Both the position numbers and the translations under genes were made by a program. 43,734 bases of DNA, taken from the IMG/VR virus record IMGVR_UViG_3300025096_000042, positions 1 through 43,734 of that record. One strand, 5' to 3'. Each line of letters begins with the position of its first letter. The first letter of the stretch is position 1. The notes under the pieces are model-generated. The model saw only the letters and a program-made list of their open reading frames with translations. It had not been told where the DNA came from and searched no databases. Source of the DNA: a virus. Positions 34,795-41,854 of this stretch are shown in pieces.

Positions 34795-36003
34795 ATGGCA
34801 GAATTTACAAACGATTTACTCAAGGAAGCTATTGCTGATGCAGAGCAAGTTCGCGAAACCGCTATTGCAAATGCAAAGCTACAGCTTGAAGAGTCAATCG
34901 CACCTACCATTAAGGCAGAATTAACAAAAGCTCTTTCGCAATCAGAAGAGGAAGTCCAAGAAACCGTTCAGGAAGCTGAAGAGGTTGACGAGGCTCACGA
35001 CCCAAAGGGTGCAGAAGCCAATGACTTTGCTGAGGTTGGAGAGGGCGTAGAGTCTGTAGATGAAGATTCAGAAGTTGAAATCGTCAATGAGGACGAAGTT
35101 TCAGAAGAGACTGAAGAAATTTCGGAAGAAATTGAAGAGGACGATGAGGTCGAGTCGGTGGACGAGATTGATATTACCGTCCGCGGTGCCACAACTACTG
35201 TTAGTGGACCGGAAATTAGTGCACCCGTCACGGAAGAGGATGAGGAAGACGAGGAAGAAGAGGATGTGGAAGATCTGGATGATGAGGAAGCTGAAGAGGA
35301 CGAGGATCTTGAAGATTTAGACCTTGAAGCTATTATCCGTGAACTTCAAAGGGAAGTCGATGCACTTAGTGAAGATGATGATGATTGGGACGATGAAGAA
35401 GAGGAAGAAGAAGTTCCCTCGCCTGAAGAAGATGAAGAGGACGAGGAGGAAGTTGAAGAAGGAGATGAAGAGGAAGAAGTTGAAGATGAAGAGGATGAGG
35501 ACGAGGAAGAAGTTGAAGAAGACCTCGACTTAGACGCTATTCTTCGTGAAATTGAGGCCGAGATGTCTGATGAAGATGACGCCGAACTGGCCCAGGAAAA
35601 TACGAGACTACAAGGTGAGCTGGACGAATATCGTAAAGCTGTTGAATTGCTACGCGGAAAGCTCAATGAAGTCAATCTTCTAAATGCTAAGTTATTGTTT
35701 ACAAATAAGTTGTTTAAAGGTAAGGAACTATCACAAGACCAGAAAATTCATGTTGTCGAGACATTTGATCTTGCTACGACAATCCGTGAAGTGAAACTTC
35801 TCTATGCTACATTAGCAGAAGCTACGATTAATGTTCCTACTAAACAGAAGAAGCAAACTACTTCCTCAACGGAAGTTGTTGCTGAAGGAATTGCTTCAAA
35901 GGTAGTTGGTAGCACTGCTCCAACGACTGAGGTTCTAGAAGAAGATCAATTTGCCGGGTTTAGACAAAGAATGAAACAACTAGCCGGCATTAATATACTT
36001 TAA
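34795..36003 (+). CDS. Prohead scaffold/core protein, gp22-like, hyperacidic (402 aa)
   Basis: Main scaffold on which the capsid assembles, then degraded by the prohead protease. Assigned from position directly before the capsid gene, extended helical character, and a conserved-looking C-terminus (FRQRMKQLAGINIL) similar to scaffold ends in marine T4-like phages as I recall them. The middle (about 50-260) is dominated by Glu and Asp runs. It contains two copies of a helix beginning EDLDL (residues 173 and 242, exactly 69 apart). Residues about 262-300 form a coiled coil. T4 gp22 is 269 residues, so this one is enlarged by the acidic region. Strong Shine-Dalgarno; 22 nt before the capsid gene. 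Confidence 0.78.
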   Translation: MAEFTNDLLKEAIADAEQVRETAIANAKLQLEESIAPTIKAELTKALSQSEEEVQETVQEAEEVDEAHDPKGAEANDFAEVGEGVESVDEDSEVEIVNEDEVSEETEEISEEIEEDDEVESVDEIDITVRGATTTVSGPEISAPVTEEDEEDEEEEDVEDLDDEEAEEDEDLEDLDLEAIIRELQREVDALSEDDDDWDDEEEEEEVPSPEEDEEDEEEVEEGDEEEEVEDEEDEDEEEVEEDLDLDAILREIEAEMSDEDDAELAQENTRLQGELDEYRKAVELLRGKLNEVNLLNAKLLFTNKLFKGKELSQDQKIHVVETFDLATTIREVKLLYATLAEATINVPTKQKKQTTSSTEVVAEGIASKVVGSTAPTTEVLEEDQFAGFRQRMKQLAGINIL

Positions 36004-36025
36004 CATTATTAATGGAGATTGAATA

Positions 36026-37576
36026 ATGAGTGATGTTTCGAGCTTTTTAAACGAAGCCACTACAGCTCATAAACAACTCACCGATGCGGCCAGAAGCATG
36101 GCTGATAAGTGGGAAGACTCTGGCCTTCTGGATGGATTGGAAGGACACGAGCGTAGTGGTATGGCTGTTCTGCTTGAGAACCAAGCGGGTCAGCTTCTAA
36201 ATGAAGTATCTTCGATAGGTAATGAGTCGTGGTCAGGTGTGGCTCTACCTCTCGTTCGCAAGGTTCTGGGGCAGATTGCTGCCAAGAACTTTGTATCGGT
36301 TCAGCCAATGAACCTTCCTGCTGGGTTAGTCTTTTTTATGGACTTCCAGTATGGAACGGCAGTTGGTGACCGCACTTCTGGCGATTCCATTTATGGAATT
36401 ACCAGTGGAAGTGGAACCTTACCACGCACAGGTTTATATGGTGCTGGTAGGTTTGCTTATTCAGTGAACGATCAGACGGTAACAGGTCTTACAAACGTGG
36501 CGATTAGAACCGCTTCTGCTGCTGACCTGAACTATGAGACAACTTCGTCTTCGACCGTTTACATGATGCACCAGATTTCAGGTTCGTCAATTGCTTCGAA
36601 CGCTGATCTTAAAGCTTGTCGGTCGTTCGTTCCTTCGGGATCGGTCGCTGACTTTGGTGCTTGGTTGCCACAATTTACGAAGCTCACCAACGGTGGAAGT
36701 GTTGTTCAGTTTGTTGTACCTTACGGGGCCGCAGCAAATCTCGCAGCTATCACCTATAGTGTAGAGCCAACGATTGCAGCACGGGGTGATTTTGAGGATA
36801 CGGATGGAAGTACTGATCTCGCTATTCCTGAAATTAATCTGTCGCTACGGTCAGAGACTATTGCAGCTAAGACGCGTAAGCTGAAAGCTGTATGGTCGCC
36901 AGAACTCGCACAGGATCTTAACGCTTATCATAGTGTTGATGCTGAGGCTGAGTTGACAGGTATGTTGAGTGATCACATTTCGTTAGAAGTTGATTTGGAG
37001 ATCCTAGACATGCTTATCGTTGAAGCAACCACAACCGACTACTGGTCGGCTGAGATTGGCAAGGTTTATGATGCAGGAACAGCTGCTTTCGCGGCTACTC
37101 CTTCTGCTGGTACTGCCTGGACTAATATGACTTGGTACCAGACGCTTGGACAGAAGATGCAGAAGGTTTCGAACCGAATTCACCAGCTCACCCTTCGTGG
37201 TGGTGCTAACTTCGCGGTTGTTTCACCAACCGTTGCTACGATTCTTGAAACCATCCCAGGTTTCATGGCTGGCACAAACGGTGACGCGCAGGAATTTGCT
37301 GCTGGCGTAACTTCAGTTGGTTCGTTCCAGAATCGTTATACGATTTACAAGAACCCGTATATGGTAGAGAATGTTGTTCTATTGGGCTACCGCGGGCCTA
37401 ACTTCTTAGAGACAGGGGCGGTATATGCACCGTATATTCCGTTGATCATGACACCTCTAGTGTATGATCCGACTAACTTCACACCGCGCAGGGGCGTTAT
37501 GACCCGTTACGCGAAGAAGGTAGTCCGTCCTGAGTTCTTCGGGAAGATCATCATCGACCGCTTGGAGCTAATCTAA
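36026..37576 (+). CDS. Major capsid protein, gp23-like (516 aa)
   Basis: Forms the hexamers of the icosahedral head. The length matches T4 gp23 (521), and the family landmarks include an N-terminal helical pro-region, LPLVRKVLGQIAAKNFVSVQPM after it, and a C-terminal RYAKKVVRPEFFGKIIIDRL. A protease site L-N-E at residues 58-60 (QLLNE before VSS) sits where T4 gp23 is cut (after residue 65), predicting removal of the first 60 residues. The gene is visibly GC-richer in third codon positions than its neighbours, as expected for very high expression. It has a GGAG Shine-Dalgarno and ends at a strong terminator. Confidence 0.93.
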   Translation: MSDVSSFLNEATTAHKQLTDAARSMADKWEDSGLLDGLEGHERSGMAVLLENQAGQLLNEVSSIGNESWSGVALPLVRKVLGQIAAKNFVSVQPMNLPAGLVFFMDFQYGTAVGDRTSGDSIYGITSGSGTLPRTGLYGAGRFAYSVNDQTVTGLTNVAIRTASAADLNYETTSSSTVYMMHQISGSSIASNADLKACRSFVPSGSVADFGAWLPQFTKLTNGGSVVQFVVPYGAAANLAAITYSVEPTIAARGDFEDTDGSTDLAIPEINLSLRSETIAAKTRKLKAVWSPELAQDLNAYHSVDAEAELTGMLSDHISLEVDLEILDMLIVEATTTDYWSAEIGKVYDAGTAAFAATPSAGTAWTNMTWYQTLGQKMQKVSNRIHQLTLRGGANFAVVSPTVATILETIPGFMAGTNGDAQEFAAGVTSVGSFQNRYTIYKNPYMVENVVLLGYRGPNFLETGAVYAPYIPLIMTPLVYDPTNFTPRRGVMTRYAKKVVRPEFFGKIIIDRLELI

Positions 37577-37591
37577 GTTAGTTGATGATAT

Positions 37592-37603
37592 TACCTTCGG
37601 GTA
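37592..37603 (+). other. Small UUCG-loop hairpin after the capsid gene
   Basis: TACC-TTCG-GGTA forms a 4 bp stem with a C(UUCG)G tetraloop, 12 nt before the main terminator hairpin. It may protect the capsid mRNA 3' end; stability by itself is modest. Confidence 0.45.
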
Positions 37604-37615
37604 GATAGTAAAAAG

Positions 37616-37648
37616 AGGGTGGGGCTTCGGCCCCACCCTTCTTTTTTT
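37616..37648 (+). terminator. Strong rho-independent terminator after the capsid gene
   Basis: A 10 bp GC-rich stem (37616-37625 with 37630-37639) closes on a UUCG tetraloop in the extra-stable C(UUCG)G context and is followed by a T-rich run to 37648. It separates the capsid transcript from the cytochrome gene. Confidence 0.93.
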
Positions 37649-37663
37649 GTAGTAACTCCATCA

Positions 37664-37679
37664 TATTTATAGATATAAT
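37664..37679 (+). promoter_or_regulatory. Promoter-like region before the cytochrome c gene
   Basis: TATTTATAG (37664-37672) overlaps into a perfect TATAAT (37674-37679). The ATG is at 37700, with a strong CGGAGGA Shine-Dalgarno between. No good -35 is seen. Lying after a strong terminator, some promoter is needed for this gene, which supports the element. Confidence 0.5.
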
Positions 37680-37699
37680 AATATGTTCGGAGGAAACTA

Positions 37700-38053
37700 A
37701 TGACCTATAAACCATTAATGATAATTGCTACACTTCTTATGTTGTTCCCCACCCAAGCATTTTCGCAGGATTGGGTCCGCCGTCTCGCTTATGTAGATCG
37801 TCCAGATAAACTTGTTGAACGAGTAATGGAAGACGAACCAATAACATATACGAGAGATGTTGCACCAATTCTTCAACAGAATTGTCAGATATGTCATCGG
37901 GCGGGATCTGTTGCTCCTATGTCTTTTATTGAATTTCGTGATGTTCGCCGTTATGCTCGTAGAATTAAAGATCAAGTTGCTAGACGGTTAATGCCTCCGT
38001 ATCATCTTGATACAGGAGTGGGTATTCAAGAAGTCAAGAATGATTGGAGATAG
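37700..38053 (+). CDS. Exported mono-haem c-type cytochrome domain (117 aa)
   Basis: Predicted periplasmic electron carrier or haem protein. Residues 1-22 are a Sec signal peptide (Lys4, a hydrophobic core, cleavage after AFS). TYTRDVAPILQQN leads into the haem-attachment site CQICH (62-66), with His66 as axial ligand; RRLMPPYHLD supplies Met98 as a probable second ligand. This arrangement matches the N-terminal cytochrome module of larger bacterial proteins in which a KND-type segment continues into LSDEE and further domains. Here translation stops right after VKNDWR, giving a mature domain of about 95 residues. Two stops occur within 6 nt and no frame restores the family continuation, so it is a trimmed, stand-alone version. 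A strong Shine-Dalgarno argues it is expressed. Confidence 0.8.
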   Translation: MTYKPLMIIATLLMLFPTQAFSQDWVRRLAYVDRPDKLVERVMEDEPITYTRDVAPILQQNCQICHRAGSVAPMSFIEFRDVRRYARRIKDQVARRLMPPYHLDTGVGIQEVKNDWR

Positions 38054-38102
38054 TACTGAACCGCTTTCGCTTAGTGCACCAGAGGTAGCTACAACCTAAA
38101 TC

Positions 38103-38285
38103 TCATGTACATATTAGTTTTTTGTCAAGAGTAACCATAATTTCGTTGGTAATAACATATACAGCTGCCTCCGAATTAAGATTTGCATTCATTCTACCGT
38201 GTTTTGTTAACACATCAGCAATGCGTTGTCTTACAATCTTTTGTTTTCTATCTTCTTCTTTGATAAATTTTTGATAATCTAACAT
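38103..38285 (-). CDS. Small hypothetical protein, minus strand (60 aa)
   Basis: Unrecognised. Charged helical N-terminus (KFIKEEDRKQKIVRQRIAD) and a mixed C-terminus, with no cysteine cluster or membrane segment. It follows the HAD phosphatase gene by 2 nt on the same strand, so it is probably co-transcribed and translationally coupled. It is convergent with the cytochrome gene; the 49 nt between the two stops shows no clear terminator. Confidence 0.5.
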   Translation of the reverse strand: MLDYQKFIKEEDRKQKIVRQRIADVLTKHGRMNANLNSEAAVYVITNEIMVTLDKKLICT

Positions 38286-38287
38286 AA

Positions 38288-39013
38288 CTATTCTCCATTT
38301 CCAAGTGATCGTTTGATTACACCTTTTGCTATTTGATGGGCAGGGTGTGTTTCGCCGTATTTAAGTGCAGTTTTAATTAATATCTGGTTACCAGTATTAG
38401 GATTTGTTACTCTTTGTTTTAATAATTGTGCTAATTTACCTACATTTTTACCTCTTTTTTTAGTAGGATCTTCTTTTTCATATCCTTGGATAAGTGGTTC
38501 ATATTCTGATTTAGGAACTAAGTGGGTTTGCAGATCAACATTTAGATCTTTGGCGATTCCTTTAACTGCATCTACATTTTTTTCGTGGTCATCAAAGAAT
38601 CTAACTGTGGTATAACCTTCTTTTTTGATTTTATTAGTTATATAGTGTGATTTTGCTCGTGGGCTTGCCGATTGTACACCCTTGATTCTGACATCCTTGG
38701 TAATTCCTATTGATTTCAGATATTTAGCAATTTGTTTTTCACTACCAATGCCTCTTGCAGTGATGATAGTTACATCGGCGTCTGGGTGTTTTATTGCTTT
38801 TTTGAATAAGTCCATATACTTTTTAACTGGTTTTGGATCTTTTATCTCCGAAAACTCTGAAAAATCAAATTCGTCGCCATCTTTTTGTACATACCCAGCA
38901 TAATCATATGGAGTTAACTGACTAACTTCTCCATCATTATGTTTTACAATAACCTTAGAATTTGAGACTACTAGAGTATTGTCAAAATCAAAAGCATATA
39001 GGGTTTTTGCCAT
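38288..39013 (-). CDS. HAD-family phosphatase with C-terminal NPxT module (241 aa)
   Basis: Haloacid-dehalogenase-type hydrolase. The catalytic motif is AFDFDNTLV (Asp9 nucleophile, Asp11 acid/base, Thr13). TITARG supplies motif II near Thr85, Lys111 or Lys121 may be motif III, and FFDDHEKN (Asp141, Asp142) is motif IV. The layout recalls phosphatase domains of polynucleotide kinases and small phage nucleotidases; no kinase P-loop is present. Residues 197-232 form a C-terminal module (LKQRVTNPNTG, then TALKYGETHP) shared with two places in the 891-residue enzyme at 23240. The gene is on the minus strand, divergent from the neck genes. A nucleic-acid end-processing role beside the ligase-like protein is an inference. 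Confidence 0.78.
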   Translation of the reverse strand: MAKTLYAFDFDNTLVVSNSKVIVKHNDGEVSQLTPYDYAGYVQKDGDEFDFSEFSEIKDPKPVKKYMDLFKKAIKHPDADVTIITARGIGSEKQIAKYLKSIGITKDVRIKGVQSASPRAKSHYITNKIKKEGYTTVRFFDDHEKNVDAVKGIAKDLNVDLQTHLVPKSEYEPLIQGYEKEDPTKKRGKNVGKLAQLLKQRVTNPNTGNQILIKTALKYGETHPAHQIAKGVIKRSLGNGE

Positions 39014-39045
39014 TTTATGAATTCCGTAATATATATTTGGTTATA

Positions 39046-39082
39046 CATAAATAGTCTTCTTAAGGTTAACCTACTATTTATA
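39046..39082. promoter_or_regulatory. Symmetric divergent promoter-like region
   Basis: On +, CTATTTATAG (39073-39082) lies 38 nt before the neck gene ATG. On -, CTATTTATG (39054-39046) lies a similar distance before the HAD gene ATG. A perfect palindrome GGTTAACC (39063-39070) sits between them, suggesting a shared control site. Confidence 0.5.
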
Positions 39083-39111
39083 GTCAGGAAAATTGCACAG
39101 AGAGAATATTA

Positions 39112-40275
39112 ATGGCAACCACACCAGAATACATTTCCTATGATGGTAATCCAACAAACCCAAATGGATTAACTCCTTTTGCTATCTTTGATAGTGAATC
39201 TCTATTTCAGACGGATGGTCCAAAGGTTGCAAATTTTGTAGCAACTCGTTTGGGTTATCCTATAATGGATGTAGAACTTCAAGATCAACAAATTTATGCG
39301 TGTTTGGAAGAGTCGATTATTGAATATGGAAAACAGGTAAATCAATTTAGAATTAGAGATAATATGTATACCCTTATGGGGACATCTACTAATGATGAGA
39401 TTACCCAAAAAAATATTGCAGCAACTCCACTGGACCAAGTAGTTCGTTTGTCTGGTGATTATGGTACCGAAGCATTATCAGGCGGCCCCACAGAATTGAA
39501 GAGAGGATATATCACTGCTTCTGCTAATACAGCTTCTTATGATTTGAATGCTTTGTGGGCAACTCCAAGTGAGAGTGGTGATCCAATTGAAATTAGAAAG
39601 ATATATCACAAAGGTGCCCCAGCTATTTCTAGATATTATGACCCATTTGCTGCCACGGGTTTGGGTATTACAAATTTATTTGCTGAATTTGGATTTGATG
39701 ATTATTCTCCGGCGATTACATTTGTTATGATGCCAGCTTATGAAGATATGCTTCGTGTTCAAGCTATTGAAATTAATGACACAATTAGAAAAAGTATTCA
39801 TTCATTTACACTTTCTAATAATAAACTTAGAATTTCACCAATTCCAAAAAAGTCCTATGCAATCTTTTTTGATTATTATCTTAAGAATGAAAAGACAGGA
39901 TCACAGGTACAATCCGGCAGTGTTAATGAATTTGTGAGTGATGTTTCAAATGTTCCAATGTCTCATATTAAATATGGAAATATTAATTCGGTTGGAAAAG
40001 TTTGGATTTTTAAATATACATTAGCTCTTGCAAAAGAGGTTCTTGGACTTATTCGTTCTAAGTATCAGTCAGTTCCTATTCCAAATCAAGATATTAGGAT
40101 GGACGGGGATATGCTTAGGAGAGAAGCTGTTCAAGAAAAACAAGAATTAATTAAAGAATTACAAGAAACCTTAGAGAAGTCTGGATTTCATGCACAGATG
40201 AAAGCGCAAGCTGAAGCTGCAGAACACCAAGGACAGATTCTTCAGAAGGTGCCTATTCCAATTTATATAAAGTAA
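39112..40275 (+). CDS. Neck protein, gp13-like (387 aa)
   Basis: Head-completion protein that, with gp14, seals the packaged head and forms the tail attachment site. The N-terminal region (FVATRLGYPIMDVELQDQQI, then a helix with EESIIEYG) has the typical gp13 layout, followed by beta-rich segments and a helical C-terminus rich in Gln, Glu and Ala. It is longer than T4 gp13 (309). It begins the neck-to-sheath block, 1 nt before the gp14-like gene. An AT-rich promoter-like element and an AGAGAG sequence precede the ATG. Confidence 0.75.
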   Translation: MATTPEYISYDGNPTNPNGLTPFAIFDSESLFQTDGPKVANFVATRLGYPIMDVELQDQQIYACLEESIIEYGKQVNQFRIRDNMYTLMGTSTNDEITQKNIAATPLDQVVRLSGDYGTEALSGGPTELKRGYITASANTASYDLNALWATPSESGDPIEIRKIYHKGAPAISRYYDPFAATGLGITNLFAEFGFDDYSPAITFVMMPAYEDMLRVQAIEINDTIRKSIHSFTLSNNKLRISPIPKKSYAIFFDYYLKNEKTGSQVQSGSVNEFVSDVSNVPMSHIKYGNINSVGKVWIFKYTLALAKEVLGLIRSKYQSVPIPNQDIRMDGDMLRREAVQEKQELIKELQETLEKSGFHAQMKAQAEAAEHQGQILQKVPIPIYIK

Positions 40276-40276
40276 C

Positions 40277-40732
40277 ATGGCTAAATTTGTTTCCAATAGA
40301 GATTTTGAATTTTTTCAACATATCAATAGGGAGATTAGTGCGGAAGTTGTTGATACGGTGGTTGTTTTATATAAACTAAATCTCGACTATGTGAATACAA
40401 ATATCTATGGGGAATCTACTGAAAAGATTTCTTATACTGGTGTGGAAGTTCCTTCCTTTGTTGATTATCAACCAAATGCAGCCATTAGTGACGGATTTGG
40501 AATTGATCAAATTCAAGAAGCAGAATTTAGATTTGTCCGAAGGATACTTCAGGAACGACATATTTATCCAGAGATCGGCGACATTGTTGGATATAATGAT
40601 GCATATTATGAGATTGATAATATTAGGGAAACCCAGTTAATAGCGGGAAGACCTGCATATAATCAGTCAATTATATGTCAAACACATCTGACAAGAAGAA
40701 GTAATATTCAAATTGAACCTAGACAGATATGA
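40277..40732 (+). CDS. Neck/connector protein, probable gp14-like (151 aa)
   Basis: Probable neck component. SNRDFEFFQHINREI at the start and the block PEIGDIVGYNDAYYEIDNI followed by SIICQTHLTRRS are patterns I recall from neck proteins of marine T4-like phages. It is shorter than T4 gp14 (256), so identity rests on position between gp13-like and gp15-like genes. It starts 1 nt after the gp13-like stop and overlaps the next start by 4 nt (ATGA), so translation is coupled. Confidence 0.6.
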   Translation: MAKFVSNRDFEFFQHINREISAEVVDTVVVLYKLNLDYVNTNIYGESTEKISYTGVEVPSFVDYQPNAAISDGFGIDQIQEAEFRFVRRILQERHIYPEIGDIVGYNDAYYEIDNIRETQLIAGRPAYNQSIICQTHLTRRSNIQIEPRQI

Positions 40733-41511
40733 CCAATTTAAGAACTGACGCAGATAATCCTGAGACACATAGAAATCGTGGATTAGATACCCAAGCAGAG
40801 GAATCATCAAATATTTCTGTTTCTTTGGTAGATATAGATACTGCGATTATAAAATATATGGACGATGTTATTCAACCATTTGTTACTCAGGACGAACTTA
40901 AAGTTTCAGTTCCAATTCTATATGCAAATCCAGAACGTTGGAAAAGTACAAGAAAAGATGGTGTGTTTAGAGATGTAAGGGGAAAATTACAAATTCCTCT
41001 TATTATGATCAAAAGAGATAGTATTAGAAAAAATACTTTAAATAACCCAGTTAATAAATATTTGGAAAGGGATTTTCATTCTACAACATGGAATTCTAGA
41101 AACAAATATGATCGGTTTGCTTTACAAAATGGTGTTACTCCCAGTAAAAGATTTGTCACTGTGATGTATCCAGATTTTTATGATGTGGAATATAGTTGTA
41201 TGATTTGGACAGAATATCAGCAACAGATGAATGGTTTGGTAGAACAGATATCTTTTGAGGTTGAGAATTACTGGGGTGAGGAGGATAAATTTAAATTTAA
41301 AACAAGTGTAGAAGAATATAGAAATTCTGTAACACTGCCCCAAGGGTCAGATCGTTTGGTACGGTCTGAGTTTAGGATGCAAGTTAAAGCTTATCTGTTA
41401 CCGAAGAATACTATAGATAAACATGGAAAACCAGTGGATACTAACATGGTTAGATTTTCAAATAAAAAATTAGTAATTTCTGAAAAAATTGATTCTACCC
41501 TCGGCCTTTAA
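40729..41511 (+). CDS. Tail terminator / sheath stabiliser, gp15-like (260 aa)
   Basis: Caps the tail tube and sheath at the neck. The layout matches T4 gp15 (272 aa): an early strand reading KVSVPILYANPERW, then a QIPLIMIKRDSI strand, and the segment YDVEYSCMIWTEYQQQMNGL followed by VEQISF and YWG, equivalent to the T4 region with its VEQIL core. It overlaps the preceding gene by 4 nt and is the last gene before an 87 nt gap containing a promoter-like element and a leader hairpin. Confidence 0.72.
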   Translation: MTNLRTDADNPETHRNRGLDTQAEESSNISVSLVDIDTAIIKYMDDVIQPFVTQDELKVSVPILYANPERWKSTRKDGVFRDVRGKLQIPLIMIKRDSIRKNTLNNPVNKYLERDFHSTTWNSRNKYDRFALQNGVTPSKRFVTVMYPDFYDVEYSCMIWTEYQQQMNGLVEQISFEVENYWGEEDKFKFKTSVEEYRNSVTLPQGSDRLVRSEFRMQVKAYLLPKNTIDKHGKPVDTNMVRFSNKKLVISEKIDSTLGL

Positions 41512-41536
41512 ATTTGATTTTGAGATTTAAAACACA

Positions 41537-41569
41537 TATTTATACTACGAGGTGGGATAACTCCCCGCC
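41537..41569 (+). promoter_or_regulatory. TATTTATA element and leader hairpin before the tail genes
   Basis: TATTTATA (41537-41544) is followed by a 6 bp stem GGTGGG (41551-41556) with CCCGCC (41564-41569), one pair being G-T. A gene starts at 41599. The stem could instead be a weak terminator for the neck genes, but the following T-run (4 T) is short. Confidence 0.4.
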
Positions 41570-41598
41570 ATACGGTTTTCATAAAAAAGGGTTATATT

Positions 41599-41841
41599 AT
41601 GAACAAAATTACGGAAGAAGAATTACAGAATGTTAAAGATGGTCGTGAGAAGGTATCGACCATAGCTGAATATTTAAGTGAATTAGTTCTTCAACAGACG
41701 GTTTTAGATAATTTGGTTAAGAATACAAAACAAGAGTTTTTGGATTCGGTTTCGGATGAAGAAGATTATTTCGCTGAACTTAATAAGAAGTACGGTGAAG
41801 GGTTACTGAACATAGAAACAGGTGAGATTGAAACTTCTTAA
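41599..41841 (+). CDS. Small coiled-coil protein before the tail sheath (80 aa)
   Basis: Helical, acidic protein ending in NKKYGEGLLNIETGEI, a C-terminal pattern I recall from small proteins encoded next to sheath or tail genes in marine T4-like phages. No catalytic motif, cysteine or membrane segment. It ends 13 nt before the sheath start, so it is expressed with it. A chaperone-like role in tail assembly is possible but not shown. Confidence 0.6.
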   Translation: MNKITEEELQNVKDGREKVSTIAEYLSELVLQQTVLDNLVKNTKQEFLDSVSDEEDYFAELNKKYGEGLLNIETGEIETS

Positions 41842-41854
41842 CGGAGATTAAGAT

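Noticed and set aside
35346-35675. Minus-strand Ser-rich frame, and Lys-rich + frames in the same stretch
   Set aside because: All are mirror readings of the GAA/GAT-rich acidic scaffold codons.
38041-38099. A frameshift that would extend the cytochrome protein
   Set aside because: The shifted frame adds a short tail that does not resemble the family continuation, so I regard the protein as ending at 38053.
38054-38102. Possible terminator or tRNA remnant between the convergent cytochrome and 60-residue genes
   Set aside because: I see no convincing stem with T-run and no cloverleaf.
37650-39111. Bacterial contamination or chimeric assembly as the source of the cytochrome gene
   Set aside because: It cannot be excluded without reads, but the gene shares the TATTTATAG element, spacing and AT content with adjacent phage genes, and phage genes flank it closely on both sides.
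41551-41580. Hairpin as a full rho-independent terminator of the neck operon
   Set aside because: One G-T pair and only four consecutive T after a gap; kept only as a leader hairpin.
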